DNA of 64,000 nt. Origin: Aureimonas jatrophae (GTDB lineage Bacteria; Pseudomonadota; Alphaproteobacteria; Rhizobiales; Rhizobiaceae). Below are positions 51,179-59,946 of the stretch, piece after piece (the first letter of the stretch is position 1; every line of letters begins with the position of its first letter). A program made the translations under genes and the position numbers. The stretch covers positions 869,262 to 933,261 of the forward strand of contig NZ_FNIT01000001.1 of NCBI RefSeq assembly GCF_900104035.1, given 5' to 3'. Under the pieces are notes generated by a model. The model did no database searches and had not been told where the DNA came from. It worked only from the letters and a program-made list of their open reading frames with translations.

Positions 51179-52119
51179 GCCGAGCGGCTGCCGTCGACAC
51201 CGGAGCCTTTGCCGAGCGCTCGATCGCCAAGGGCTCCAAGAGCTTTGCGGCCGCCGCGCGCTTGTTCGACGCCGCCACGCGCGGCGACGTCGTGCGCCTC
51301 TACGCCTGGTGCCGCCATTGCGACGACGTGGCGGACGGGCAGGAGGGGGGACACCTGACGGGCGCGCGGCCGGAGGTCGCCATTGCCGAGCGCGTGGCGG
51401 GCTTGCGCCGCGACACGGACCGGGCGCTGGCGGGCGACACGGCGGGCCTCGACCCGAGCTTCCAGGCGCTGGCCGAGGTCGCGCGGCGCCACGCGCTGCC
51501 GCCCGCGCTATTCCATGAGCATCTCAAGGGGTTCGAGCTCGACGCGGGCGGGCGCCGCTACGAGACGCTGGACGAGCTCCTCGGCTACTGCTGGCACGTG
51601 GCCGGCGTCGTGGGCGTCCTGATGGCGCGCGTCATGGGCGTCACCGACGAGGCCGTGCTCGATCGCGCCTGCGACCTCGGTCTCGCCTTCCAGCTCACCA
51701 ACATCGCGCGCGACGTGGTGGAGGATGCGGGCGAGGGGCGCGTCTACGTCCCGCTGGCCTGGTTGCGCGAGGAGGGCATCGCGCCCGCCGACCTCGCCCA
51801 GCCCGCCCATGCGGCTGCGGTCGCGCGGCTGCGCCGGCGTCTCGTGGAGGCGGCCGAGCCCTACTACGCCTCGGCGCGGCAGGGCGTCGACCGCCTGCCG
51901 CGCCGCTCGGCCTGGGCGATCGGCACGGCCGAGCGCGTCTACCGCCGCATCGGGCTGAAGCTGGTGGCGGCCGGAGAGGCGGCGCACGGGCAGCGTGTCT
52001 CGACCGGCACGGGCGAAAAAGCGGCGGCGATCCTCGGCGGCGGCTGGGGCGCGGTGCGCTTTCGCGCCTATGGCGAGGAGCCGCGCGACCCCGCGCTCTG
52101 GCGGCGGCCCGCGATCTAG
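51175..52119 (+). CDS. crtB: phytoene synthase CrtB
   Basis: Condenses two geranylgeranyl diphosphates to phytoene. The 314-residue protein has the aspartate-rich sites CRHCDDVAD (about residue 45) and ARDVVEDAGEGRVYVP (about 181), and the segment YCWHVAGVVGVLMARVMG. The start is a TTG overlapping the crtI stop; no ATG is available nearby. It converges on crtE across a 51-bp gap. Confidence 0.95.
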   Translation: MSRAAAVDTGAFAERSIAKGSKSFAAAARLFDAATRGDVVRLYAWCRHCDDVADGQEGGHLTGARPEVAIAERVAGLRRDTDRALAGDTAGLDPSFQALAEVARRHALPPALFHEHLKGFELDAGGRRYETLDELLGYCWHVAGVVGVLMARVMGVTDEAVLDRACDLGLAFQLTNIARDVVEDAGEGRVYVPLAWLREEGIAPADLAQPAHAAAVARLRRRLVEAAEPYYASARQGVDRLPRRSAWAIGTAERVYRRIGLKLVAAGEAAHGQRVSTGTGEKAAAILGGGWGAVRFRAYGEEPRDPALWRRPAI

Positions 52120-52170
52120 ATCGTCGGCGTCGCGCCAGCGGCAGGCCGCCTCGGCCTTGCGCCGGGATGC

Positions 52171-53097
52171 CTAGCCGAGCGCTGCCGGCTCGGCGGCGGG
52201 CGGCAGCCCGATGGCGAGGCGCGCCTGACGGCCGAAGATGTCGTCCACCAGCGCGTGAAGCCGCGAGCGCTTGCCGAAGGCGGCGGTCAGCCGCTCGTGC
52301 GCGGCGTCGATATGGCGGTCGATGCGCCGCTCCACCTGCGCCGGGCCGATCAGGGCGACGATGGTCGACTTGCCCGCGTCCTTGCCGACGTCCTTGCCGG
52401 TGAGCCCGGCATGGGCCTCGCCGTCCAGAAGATCGTCGAGCAGCTGGAAGGCCAGGCCGATCTCGCCGGCAAAGGCGCGCAACTCGGACCGCACCGCCGC
52501 ATCCGCGCCCGCCACCACCGCGCCGATCTCGGCGGCGGCCGCGAACAGGGCGCCCGTCTTCAACCCGTTGCCTTCCGCGATGTCGCTGATGGGCCGGGCG
52601 GAGCGGCCGCCGTGAAGGTCGAGGAACTGACCGGCCACCAGCCCGTGCGCGCCCACCGCGTCCGCCAGGATCGCCACGCACTCGCCCTTGGCGGCGGGCG
52701 ACAGCGCCTTGAGGCGTGCGAGCGTCCCGTAGGCGGCCGAGAGCACGGCGATCGCGGCGAGCACGGCCACATCCTCGCCGTGCGCCCGGTGCGTCGTCGG
52801 CTGGCCCCGCCGCAGCGCGGCGTCGTCCATGCAGGGCAGGTCGTCGAGAATCAGCGATGCGGCGTGCACCATCTCCACCGCGCAGCCCGCGTCCAGCGCA
52901 GGCTCCGAGAGCCCGCCCAGCTCCTCGGCGACGAGCAGCGTCAGGATCGGCCGCAGCCGCTTGCCGGGCGCCAGCACGCTTTCGCGCATCGCCCGGTCGA
53001 GCTTCGCTTGGCCGGGAAGGGCGGGGGGCATCAAGGCATCCAAACGCAGGTCCACGCGGCGGCGGAGTTCGAGGCGTTCGGGCTGGGCTGTCGTCAT
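52171..53097 (-). CDS. crtE: geranylgeranyl diphosphate synthase CrtE
   Basis: Builds C20 GGPP from FPP or DMAPP plus IPP, feeding CrtB. The 308-residue protein has the first aspartate-rich motif DDLPCMDD at 85-92 and the second DDLLD at about 218, with the GKRLRP substrate motif near 45-50. It lies on the opposite strand from crtX-Y-I-B, facing crtB, and divergently from fni, with which it may share a 197-bp promoter region. Confidence 0.94.
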   Translation of the reverse strand: MTTAQPERLELRRRVDLRLDALMPPALPGQAKLDRAMRESVLAPGKRLRPILTLLVAEELGGLSEPALDAGCAVEMVHAASLILDDLPCMDDAALRRGQPTTHRAHGEDVAVLAAIAVLSAAYGTLARLKALSPAAKGECVAILADAVGAHGLVAGQFLDLHGGRSARPISDIAEGNGLKTGALFAAAAEIGAVVAGADAAVRSELRAFAGEIGLAFQLLDDLLDGEAHAGLTGKDVGKDAGKSTIVALIGPAQVERRIDRHIDAAHERLTAAFGKRSRLHALVDDIFGRQARLAIGLPPAAEPAALG

Positions 53098-53294
53098 TCT
53101 GGCATCATGTCCTTGGACGGCGTCCGGGTCCCGGTCGTGCGCGTCCGGTGGTAATTTCTAGCACGCTCCGCCGCCGCTGGAAGTCCCGCCGGTTTCCTTC
53201 CCCGATCCGATGCGACGAAACGACATAGAAGGTTTCCAACGCGCAGGATGCGGTTCAAACAGGGCCAACCGCCCCAGGAGAGCCCATCCGCCGC

Positions 53295-54329
53295 ATGCAG
53301 CCGCCCGCCGATATCCGCGACCGCAAGGACCAGCATCTCGACCTCGTTCTCGCCTCGCGCGGGGCGGGGACACCCGTATCGAGCGGCTTCGACGCGATCC
53401 GCTTCGAGCATTGCGCGCTGCCGGAGATCGACTTCGACGCCATCGACCTGTCGGCTTCATTTTTGGGTTACCGGCTGCGCGCGCCCTTCCTGATCAGCTC
53501 CATGACCGGGGGAACGGCGCGTGCGGCCCGAATCAACCGACATCTGGCCGAGGCGGCCGAGAGCTGCGGCATCGCGCTGGCCGTCGGCTCGCAGCGCATC
53601 GCGGTGGAGGGGCGCGGCGGGGGCGGGCTCGACCGGACCCTGCGCGACGCGGCGCCCAGCGTGCCGCTTCTCGGCAACATCGGGGCCGGCCAGCTCGTCG
53701 CCGGCTGGGGCGCCGACGAGGCCCGGCGCGCGGTCGAGATGATCGGTGCCGACGCGCTGATCGTTCATCTCAATCCGCTGCAGGAGGCGGTGCAGCCGGG
53801 CGGCGACCGGCGCTGGCGCGGCGTTCTGGCCGCGATCGAACGGCTCGCGGCCGCGCTCGACGTTCCGATCGTCGCCAAGGAGGTCGGGGCGGGCATCTCG
53901 GGCCGGCTGGCGCGCCGGCTCCTGGAGGCCGGTGTCGTCGCGGTCGACGTCGCGGGCGCCGGGGGCACGAGCTGGGCGGCGATCGAGGCCGAGCGCATCG
54001 GCGACCCGGCGGGGCGGGCGAGCGCTCTGCTGTTCGCGGACTGGGGCATCCCGACCGCGCAGGCCATCGCGGACGTGCGCCGCCAGTGTCCGGAGGCGGT
54101 GGTGATCGGCTCGGGCGGCGTGCGCCATGGGCTCGACGCGGCGCGAGCCCTGCGCCTCGGCGCCGACCTCGTCGGCCAGGCGGGCGCCAGCCTGTCGGCC
54201 GCGGAACTGTCCGGCGAGGCGGCGGCGCGTCACTTCTCGCAGGTCGCCCAGGAGCTGCGCATCAGCTGCTTCTGCACCGGCTCGCCCGACCTCGCCGCGC
54301 TCCGTCAGGCCCCGCTCCTGCCGGGTTGA
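53295..54329 (+). CDS. fni: type 2 isopentenyl-diphosphate delta-isomerase
   Basis: FMN- and NADPH-dependent isomerisation of IPP to DMAPP. The 344-residue protein carries FLISSMTGG (about 55-63), GSQR (about 95), [15 protein letters not shown] and a C-terminal phosphate/FMN loop ([25 protein letters not shown]). AGGAG precedes ATG 53295. It sits divergent from crtE and supplies the crt pathway; type 2 enzymes are unrelated to the classical idi. Confidence 0.95.
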   Translation: MQPPADIRDRKDQHLDLVLASRGAGTPVSSGFDAIRFEHCALPEIDFDAIDLSASFLGYRLRAPFLISSMTGGTARAARINRHLAEAAESCGIALAVGSQRIAVEGRGGGGLDRTLRDAAPSVPLLGNIGAGQLVAGWGADEARRAVEMIGADALIVHLNPLQEAVQPGGDRRWRGVLAAIERLAAALDVPIVAKEVGAGISGRLARRLLEAGVVAVDVAGAGGTSWAAIEAERIGDPAGRASALLFADWGIPTAQAIADVRRQCPEAVVIGSGGVRHGLDAARALRLGADLVGQAGASLSAAELSGEAAARHFSQVAQELRISCFCTGSPDLAALRQAPLLPG

Positions 54330-54363
54330 CCTTGCGTTCCCCGCCGGCTTGAGCGATCCCGCT

Positions 54364-54384
54364 GTTTGTCCGGATGCGACAAAC
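54364..54384 (+). promoter_or_regulatory. inverted repeat GTTTGTC-N7-GACAAAC before fbp
   Basis: Perfect 7-bp arms (54364-54370 and 54378-54384) flank a 7-bp spacer in the 70-bp gap between fni and fbp, immediately before the fbp ribosome-binding site (GGGAG). It could be an operator for a dimeric regulator or a leader hairpin. No matching known operator is recognised. Confidence 0.4.
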
Positions 54385-54399
54385 GGGAGCCCGAGCGCC

Positions 54400-55434
54400 A
54401 TGACCCTGAGCGACTACCTGAAGGCCCATGCGGGCGCGGATCCGATCCGGCGCGATGTCGCCACGCTGGTTGAATCGCTCGCCGAGGCGGCGATCGAGCT
54501 GCACCGCGCGATCGCATCGGGCGCCGCCGACCGCGAGGGATCGGGCGGGGCCGCGGTCACCAACGGCGGCGGCGACGTGCAGAAGGTCCTCGACCGCGAG
54601 GCCGACCGTTTGTTCTCACAAGCGGCGCGGCGCGCGCCGGTCGCCTTCTACGGCTCCGAGGAGCAGGACGAGGCGGTCGTGTTCGACGCCGATCGCAGCC
54701 TCGCGCTGGCGATCGATCCGCTCGACGGCTCCTCCAACATCGAGACCAACGTCTCGATCGGCACGATCTTCTCGGTTCTACCCGTCCGTCCCGAGCACCG
54801 CGCCGACAGCGCCACGGTGTTCCGCCAGCCGGGCCGCGACCAGCTCGCGGCGGGCTTCGTCGTCTACGGGCCGCGCCTCCTTCTCGTCCTGACGGTGGGC
54901 GAGGGCACGCATGTCTTCGGCTGGAGCCCGGACACGAACACGTTCGCGCACGCCGCGCGCATGGCCATTCCCGAACAGGCCAAGGAGTTCTCGATCAACG
55001 CGTCGAACCGGCGCCACTGGGACGAGCCGGTGCTCGCCTACGTGGCCGGCTGCGAGGACGGGAAGGAGGGCGCGCGCGGGCGCGACTTCAACATGCGCTG
55101 GGTCGCCTCCATGGTGGCCGACGCCTACCGCATCTTCCTGCGCGGCGGCCTCTACATCTATCCCGGCGACCGGCGGCCGGGCTACGCAGAGGGGCGCATC
55201 CGCCTCGTCTACGAGGCCAATCCCGTGGGCTTCTGCGCCGAGCAGGCGGGGGGCGCGGCGAGCGACGGCCTCCAGCCGATCCTCGACATCGTGCCGACCC
55301 ATCTCCACCAGCGCACGCCGGTGGTCTTCGGCTCGCGCGAGGAGGTTCTGGAGTTCGGCCGGGCCATGGCCGATCCGGCGAGCCGCACGGAGACCTCGTC
55401 CCTCTTCGGCCACCGGCCGGTCGGCGGGTTCTGA
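54400..55434 (+). CDS. fbp: class I fructose-1,6-bisphosphatase
   Basis: Dephosphorylates fructose 1,6-bisphosphate for gluconeogenesis. The 344-residue enzyme has the metal-binding IDPLDGSSNIE at about 106-116 and the substrate signature RLVYEANPVGFCAEQAGG near 270. ATG 54400 has GGGAG about 10 nt before; the open frame further upstream overlaps fni and is rejected. rpe begins 3 bp after the stop. Confidence 0.95.
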   Translation: MTLSDYLKAHAGADPIRRDVATLVESLAEAAIELHRAIASGAADREGSGGAAVTNGGGDVQKVLDREADRLFSQAARRAPVAFYGSEEQDEAVVFDADRSLALAIDPLDGSSNIETNVSIGTIFSVLPVRPEHRADSATVFRQPGRDQLAAGFVVYGPRLLLVLTVGEGTHVFGWSPDTNTFAHAARMAIPEQAKEFSINASNRRHWDEPVLAYVAGCEDGKEGARGRDFNMRWVASMVADAYRIFLRGGLYIYPGDRRPGYAEGRIRLVYEANPVGFCAEQAGGAASDGLQPILDIVPTHLHQRTPVVFGSREEVLEFGRAMADPASRTETSSLFGHRPVGGF

Positions 55435-55437
55435 GCC

Positions 55438-56127
55438 GTGGCGAGCCAACCCGTCATCGCCCCCTCGATCCTGTCGGCGGACTTCTCGCGCCTTGGCGAG
55501 GAGGTCGCGGCGGTCGACAGGGCCGGGGCCGACTGGATCCATCTCGACGTGATGGACGGGCGCTTCGTGCCCAACATCACCTTCGGTCCGCCGGTGGTGA
55601 AGGCGCTGCGCCCCTCGTCGGCCAAGGTCTTCGACGCCCATCTCATGATCGTGGAGCCCGAGCGCTACGTCGCCGACTTCGTGGCGGCGGGCTGCGACGG
55701 CGTCACGGTCCATGCCGAGGCCTGCACCCACCTCGACCGCACGCTCCAGCTCATCCGCGAGCGCGGCGCGAAGGCGGGCGTGGCGCTCAACCCGGCAACC
55801 AGCGAGGAGGCGCTGGCCTACGTTCTCGACCGGCTCGACCTCGTGCTGGTGATGACCGTCAATCCGGGCTTCGGCGGCCAGAGCCTCGTGCCGGCGACGA
55901 TCGAGAAGGTGCGCCGCGTGCGGGCCCTGATCGGCGAGCGGCCGATCCGCCTTCAGGTCGACGGCGGGGTCTCGCCCGCGACGATCGGAACCCTAGCGGA
56001 CGCGGGCGCCGACAGCTTCGTGGCGGGCTCCGCGGTGTTCCAGGGCGGTGGCGAGGCCGGCTACGCGCGCACCATCGGCCTCCTGCGCGATGCATGGGGT
56101 GCGGAACGCGCGGTCAAGTCTTCCTGA
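55438..56127 (+). CDS. rpe: ribulose-phosphate 3-epimerase
   Basis: Interconverts ribulose 5-phosphate and xylulose 5-phosphate. The 229-residue TIM-barrel protein starts with the family block [18 protein letters not shown] and contains [29 protein letters not shown] and [11 protein letters not shown] 55438 follows the fbp stop by 3 bp. It is the last gene before a terminator-like region. Confidence 0.96.
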   Translation: MASQPVIAPSILSADFSRLGEEVAAVDRAGADWIHLDVMDGRFVPNITFGPPVVKALRPSSAKVFDAHLMIVEPERYVADFVAAGCDGVTVHAEACTHLDRTLQLIRERGAKAGVALNPATSEEALAYVLDRLDLVLVMTVNPGFGGQSLVPATIEKVRRVRALIGERPIRLQVDGGVSPATIGTLADAGADSFVAGSAVFQGGGEAGYARTIGLLRDAWGAERAVKSS

Positions 56128-56144
56128 CGATTTCGTGAGACTTT

Positions 56145-56186
56145 GGCGCACGACAGCAAGTCGTGTGCCGCCCGATCGCGGGTTTT
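56145..56186 (+). terminator. double hairpin after rpe
   Basis: A 10-bp stem (56145-56154 with 56160-56169, one G-U pair, 5-nt loop AGCAA) is followed at once by a short CCCG-ATCG-CGGG hairpin (56171-56182) and TTTT. It probably ends the fni-fbp-rpe transcript ahead of terC. Confidence 0.65.
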
Positions 56187-56429
56187 CGGGAGAATAAGTG
56201 GGGTCGTAAGGCTCGCTTCTGATGTTTTTCCAGCGCGGGACGATGGAAAACGTCGGTCGCGATGTTGCGCCGGACGAACCAAACCACATCTAAGCGGCGC
56301 GCCGCGCGGCCCGAGGGCTCCCGCGGCGCTTGCGCGTCCGGTGGGGCACCGGCGCATGCGCGGCCGGTTCGGCCGGATCAGAGGGCTGTGGGACGAGGAT
56401 CGATACCGTCCCCCAAGGAGGATGTGAGT
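56187..56429 (+). other. long leader region of the TerC-family gene
   Basis: Some 240 bp without a gene. A 6-bp hairpin (56390-56395 with 56407-56412, 11-nt loop) sits directly upstream of the ribosome-binding site AAGGAGG (56415-56421). That site is followed at 56422 by ATGTGA, a start-stop mini-ORF, and then the real TTG at 56430. A metal-sensing riboswitch is common ahead of TerC genes, but I do not recognise its conserved sequence here. Confidence 0.4.
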
Positions 56430-57506
56430 TTGGAACAACCGGTTTCCGAAGCGGCGGCACAGACGGCGATCACGGGGATCTCGCCGGACGTGGTGCCCAC
56501 CTCCGTCTGGCTGGCCACGATCGCCGCGATCGCGGCCCTTTTCGTGTTCGACTTCCTGACCCACGTGCGCAAGCCGCACGAGCCGACCTTCAAGGAGTCG
56601 GCGCTCTGGTCGACCTTCTACGTCGCGCTGGCGCTGATCTTCGGCGCGGGCGTGTACTACTGGTGGGACGCCGAGCACGGCGTCGAGTACTTCGCCGGTT
56701 TCATCACCGAGAAGTCGCTCTCGGTCGACAACCTCTTCGTCTTCGTGATCATCATGAAGAGCTTCAGCGTGCCGCGTGCCTACCAGCAGAAGGCGCTCCT
56801 GATCGGCATCGTGATCGCGCTGATCATGCGCGGCATCTTCATCGCGCTGGGCGCCGCCGCCATCGAGCGCTTCTCCTGGGTCTTCTACCTCTTCGGCGTC
56901 TTCCTCTTGTGGACGGCCTGGAAGCTGGCGGCCGAGAGCCTGAAGCACGGCGCCAAGTCGACCGACGAGGAGTACGAGCCCAACTCGATTGTGAAGTACT
57001 TCCAGCGCCACCTGCCCACCGTCGACGACTTCCGCGGCAACGCGCTGACCGTGATCGAGAACGGCAAGCGCTACTTCACGCCGATGTTCATCGTGATCCT
57101 GGCGCTCGGCATGACCGACCTCCTGTTCGCGCTGGACTCGATCCCGGCGATCTACGGCCTCACCGATGCCCCGTATATCGTCTTCACGGCCAACGCCTTC
57201 GCGCTGCTCGGCCTCCTGCAGCTCTACTTCCTGCTCGGCGGCCTGCTCGACCGCCTGGTCTACCTCGGCATCGGCCTGTCGCTGATCCTCGCCTTCATCG
57301 GCGTGAAGCTGATCATCCACGCGATGGAGGCCAACACGCTGCCCTTCCTGAACGGCGGGCAGCCGATCGAGGGCCTGCCGCATATCGAGACGAGCTTCTC
57401 GCTCTCGGTGATCGTCGGCATCCTCGTGGTGACCACGGTGGCGAGCCTCCTGAAGAGCCGCTCCGACAGCCGCAAGGCGGCCGGCGACACGACGACCCGC
57501 CACTGA
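56430..57506 (+). CDS. TerC family integral membrane protein
   Basis: A 358-residue inner-membrane protein with about eight or nine spans. TerC motifs include EKSLSVDNLFVFVIIMKSF (about 92-110), PMFIVILALGMTDLLFALDSIPA (about 215) and a later FTANAFALLGLLQLYFLLGGL. Family members export manganese or contribute to metal homeostasis and folding of secreted proteins. The TTG at 56430 is 8 nt after AAGGAGG, whereas a GTG at 56424 is too close. A strong terminator follows. Confidence 0.88.
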   Translation: MEQPVSEAAAQTAITGISPDVVPTSVWLATIAAIAALFVFDFLTHVRKPHEPTFKESALWSTFYVALALIFGAGVYYWWDAEHGVEYFAGFITEKSLSVDNLFVFVIIMKSFSVPRAYQQKALLIGIVIALIMRGIFIALGAAAIERFSWVFYLFGVFLLWTAWKLAAESLKHGAKSTDEEYEPNSIVKYFQRHLPTVDDFRGNALTVIENGKRYFTPMFIVILALGMTDLLFALDSIPAIYGLTDAPYIVFTANAFALLGLLQLYFLLGGLLDRLVYLGIGLSLILAFIGVKLIIHAMEANTLPFLNGGQPIEGLPHIETSFSLSVIVGILVVTTVASLLKSRSDSRKAAGDTTTRH

Positions 57507-57530
57507 CGGCAGGGCGAGCGAAACGACGCC

Positions 57531-57564
57531 AGGGGCGGGACCTTCGGGGTTCCGCCCCTTTTTT
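57531..57564 (+). terminator. intrinsic terminator after the TerC gene
   Basis: A 10-bp GC-rich stem (57531-57540 with 57550-57559, one G-U pair), an inner CC-UUCG-GG loop, then six T residues (57559-57564). It lies 25 bp after the stop. Confidence 0.92.
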
Positions 57565-57576
57565 CGTTCCGGCGGA

Positions 57577-58482
57577 TCAGGCCGCCGGCAGGCTCACGGG
57601 CCCGGTCCAGGCCGAGCGCCCGCGCTCGTCGGTGGCGACCACGCGGAACCAGTCGCCCCGGAAGCGACCGAGCGGCAGGCGCGCCGTCGTGATCCCCTCG
57701 CCGAACAGGTTGGCCGCGCGCGAGCCCCGCCCGACGACCGCGATGTTGCGCACGGCCGAGGTTTCCACGACGATCTCGTCGCCCTCGATCCGCGCGTCGA
57801 CGATCTCCGGGCCGCAGCTGGCGTAGAATCGCCCGCTCTTCAGCGCGTCGAGGATCGGCTCCGGCGCGTTCGCGTCCGCCTTCACCATGACCCAGCCCTG
57901 GCCGGCGTCGGGCACGCGCAGGTGCGCGTCGTCGCAGGCGATGGCGTGGAGGAGCGCGCCCTCGTTGGCGAGCGCGTCGAGGAGGTAGGTGCCGTCGGGG
58001 CGTGCCGTCTCCAGCGCGCAGCCGGTGTTGAAGATCTCTACCGCGTGCGCGACGCCGCCGAGCGCGCGGCCGTCCTCGATGGTCAGCGAGGACCATTGCG
58101 GATGCGCGATCGCGACAAAGGCACCAGCCTCGCGGGCGCGCCGGGCGAGCGCCACGCCGTCCTCGCCGGGCGACGGCGGCGCGAAGTCCAGCGGCAGGCC
58201 GCAGACGAGGATATGCCAGAGTTCGCCCTGCGAGTTCTCCGGCGCATGGAGCTCGGCGCCGAAGATCGTCGTGAAGCCGTCGGCGCGCAGCGCCCGCGTG
58301 TCGGCCACTGGAAAGCCGTAGCGCTCGAGGAAGTGGTCCGACAGGCACAGGAAGTCGTAGCCCGCCTCCCGGTAGATCGCGGCGACCCGCTCCGGCGATT
58401 CGGCGCCGTCGGAAAGGGTCGAGTGGGTGTGCAGGTTGCCGCGCAGGAAGCGGCCGGGCGCGGCGAAGGGGGCGAGCTGCAT
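57577..58482 (-). CDS. PHP domain metal-dependent phosphoesterase (CehA/McbA-like)
   Basis: A 301-residue PHP-fold hydrolase. NLHTHSTLSDG gives His18, His20 and the metal Asp; further ligands are in LSDHF, GAELHA, AHPQW and CDDAH. No signal peptide is visible. C-terminal residues from about 210 form a beta-sandwich-like region (IVVETSAVRNIAVVGRGS). The gene is divergent from the ABC transporter operon. Such proteins cleave phosphoesters; a role in releasing phosphate from a transported substrate is inferred. Confidence 0.88.
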   Translation of the reverse strand: MQLAPFAAPGRFLRGNLHTHSTLSDGAESPERVAAIYREAGYDFLCLSDHFLERYGFPVADTRALRADGFTTIFGAELHAPENSQGELWHILVCGLPLDFAPPSPGEDGVALARRAREAGAFVAIAHPQWSSLTIEDGRALGGVAHAVEIFNTGCALETARPDGTYLLDALANEGALLHAIACDDAHLRVPDAGQGWVMVKADANAPEPILDALKSGRFYASCGPEIVDARIEGDEIVVETSAVRNIAVVGRGSRAANLFGEGITTARLPLGRFRGDWFRVVATDERGRSAWTGPVSLPAA

Positions 58483-58609
58483 GGGTCTCCGAAAGTCCGT
58501 TTGGTGTGCGAAGCGGCCTCTACCAGTCCCATGTTGCGCTTTTTTGCTTGCCCGTCTCCGGCAAAGGCTCTCACATGCCGGAACGCCGTCTCGTCACGGC
58601 GCGCATCGA

Positions 58610-58655
58610 CGCATCGCGCCCGATCGAAGGGCGCGCGATGCGACACGCAAGTGTC
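58610..58655. promoter_or_regulatory. stacked inverted repeats between PHP gene and ABC operon
   Basis: In the 261-bp divergent region, CGCATCGCG (58610-58618) pairs with CGCGATGCG (58634-58642). It is immediately followed by GACAC-GCAA-GTGTC (58642-58655). They look like operator dyads or hairpins; no pho-box consensus is seen. Confidence 0.35.
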
Positions 58656-58743
58656 ACGCGTCGGTGATACGGGGCCCCGGCGGGCGACAAGGCCCGCCTC
58701 GAACAACAAGGCCGCGATCAGGCGGCCAGGCTGGAGCGGTCGG

Positions 58744-59859
58744 ATGAACGAAATGTTGAAGCGCAGCGTCTGTCTCGCGGCTCTCGCCGGCGTGGCGCTC
58801 GGCGCCACGGCCCCGGCCGCGCTGGCCCAGGGCATGGACGAGCTGGTCGCCGCCGCCAAGAAGGAGGGCTCGCTCACCACGATCGCGCTCCCGCACGACT
58901 GGTGCAACTACGGCGAGATGATCTCGGGCTTCAAGGCCAAGTACGGCCTGGCCGTCAACGAGCTGAACCCCGATGCGGGCTCCGCCGACGAGATCGAGGC
59001 CATCAAGGCCAACCAGGGCAACACCGGCCCGCAGGCCCCCGACGTGATCGACGTCGGCCTGTCCTTCGGCCCGCAGGCCAAGACCGACAAGCTGATCCAG
59101 CCCTACAAGGTCTCGACCTGGAGCGAGATTCCCGACGAGGCCAAGGACGCCGACGGCTACTGGTACGGCGACTACTACGGCGTCCTCACCTTCGAGGTGA
59201 ACAAGGACCTCGTGTCGAACCCGCCGCAGGACTGGGCCGACCTCCTGAAGTCCGACTACGCCAACTCCGTGGCGCTCGCTGGCGATCCGCGCGCCTCGGC
59301 GCAGGCCATCCAGGCGGTCTACGCCGCCGGCCTCTCCAAGATGCCCAACGGTTCGCCGCAGGAGGTCGCGACCGCCGGTCTCGACTTCTTCAAGCAGCTG
59401 AACGCCGCCGGCAACTTCGTGCCCGTGATCGGCAAGCCGGCCTCGCTCGCCCAGGGCACGACGCCGATCATGATCCGCTGGGACTACAACGGCCTGTCCT
59501 CGCGCGACACGCTGAACGGCAACCCGGCGGTCGAGGTCGTGGTGCCGAAGTCCGGCGTGGTGGCCGGCGTCTACGTCCAGGCGATCAGCGCCTACGCCCC
59601 GCATCCGAACGCCGCCAAGCTCTGGATGGAGTACCTCTACTCCGACGAGGGTCAGCTGACCTACCTCAAGGGCTACTGCCACCCCATCCGCTTCAACGAG
59701 ATGGCCAAGGCCGGCAAGATCCCGCAGGACCTTCTGGATCGCCTGCCGCCGGCCGCCGCCTACGAGAGCGCCCAGTTCCCCTCGGTCGAGGTCCAGAACG
59801 CCGTGAAGGCCGAGGTCACCACGAAGTGGGACCAGGTCGTGGGCGCCAACGTCCAGTAA
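58744..59859 (+). CDS. ABC transporter periplasmic substrate-binding protein
   Basis: A 371-residue extracellular solute-binding protein. Signal peptide (MNEMLKRSVCLAALAGVALG, cleavage near AALA-QG). The mature part begins MDELVAAAKKEGSLTTIALPHDWCNYGEM and includes the GNTGPQAPDVIDVGLSF segment and DYYGVLTFEVNKDLV, consistent with the Fe3+/spermidine/phosphonate (cluster D/F-like) binding-protein fold. ATG 58744 has GGAG 8 nt before. The ligand is not evident; the flanking phosphoesterases favour an organophosphate or phosphonate. A strong hairpin separates it from the permease genes. Confidence 0.9.
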   Translation: MNEMLKRSVCLAALAGVALGATAPAALAQGMDELVAAAKKEGSLTTIALPHDWCNYGEMISGFKAKYGLAVNELNPDAGSADEIEAIKANQGNTGPQAPDVIDVGLSFGPQAKTDKLIQPYKVSTWSEIPDEAKDADGYWYGDYYGVLTFEVNKDLVSNPPQDWADLLKSDYANSVALAGDPRASAQAIQAVYAAGLSKMPNGSPQEVATAGLDFFKQLNAAGNFVPVIGKPASLAQGTTPIMIRWDYNGLSSRDTLNGNPAVEVVVPKSGVVAGVYVQAISAYAPHPNAAKLWMEYLYSDEGQLTYLKGYCHPIRFNEMAKAGKIPQDLLDRLPPAAAYESAQFPSVEVQNAVKAEVTTKWDQVVGANVQ

Positions 59860-59874
59860 TCACGACGCCTCGTG

Positions 59875-59901
59875 TCCCGCGCCGGTTCGGCCGGCGCGGG
59901 A
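59875..59901 (+). other. hairpin between binding-protein gene and permease genes
   Basis: An 11-bp perfect stem (59875-59885 with 59891-59901) with loop TTCGG lies 15 bp after the binding-protein stop and has no U-tract. It would favour higher binding-protein than permease expression by stabilising the upstream message or partly halting transcription. Confidence 0.6.
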
Positions 59902-59916
59902 TCGCTCGTTGGAGCC

Positions 59917-59946
59917 ATGGCTACGGATCACATGAGACCCTCATGA
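59917..59946 (+). CDS. nine-codon leader ORF coupled to the permease start (putative)
   Basis: ATG 59917 opens a frame encoding MATDHMRPS whose TGA overlaps the permease ATG (ATGA). The permease itself has no good ribosome-binding site, whereas GGAG precedes this ATG by two bases. It may provide translational coupling. Not shown to be translated. Confidence 0.35.
   Translation: MATDHMRPS

Noticed and set aside
56128-56429. Mn2+ (yybP-ykoY) riboswitch ahead of the TerC gene
   Set aside because: The conserved paired loops of the riboswitch are not recognisable by eye; only simple hairpins are seen. Infernal would decide.
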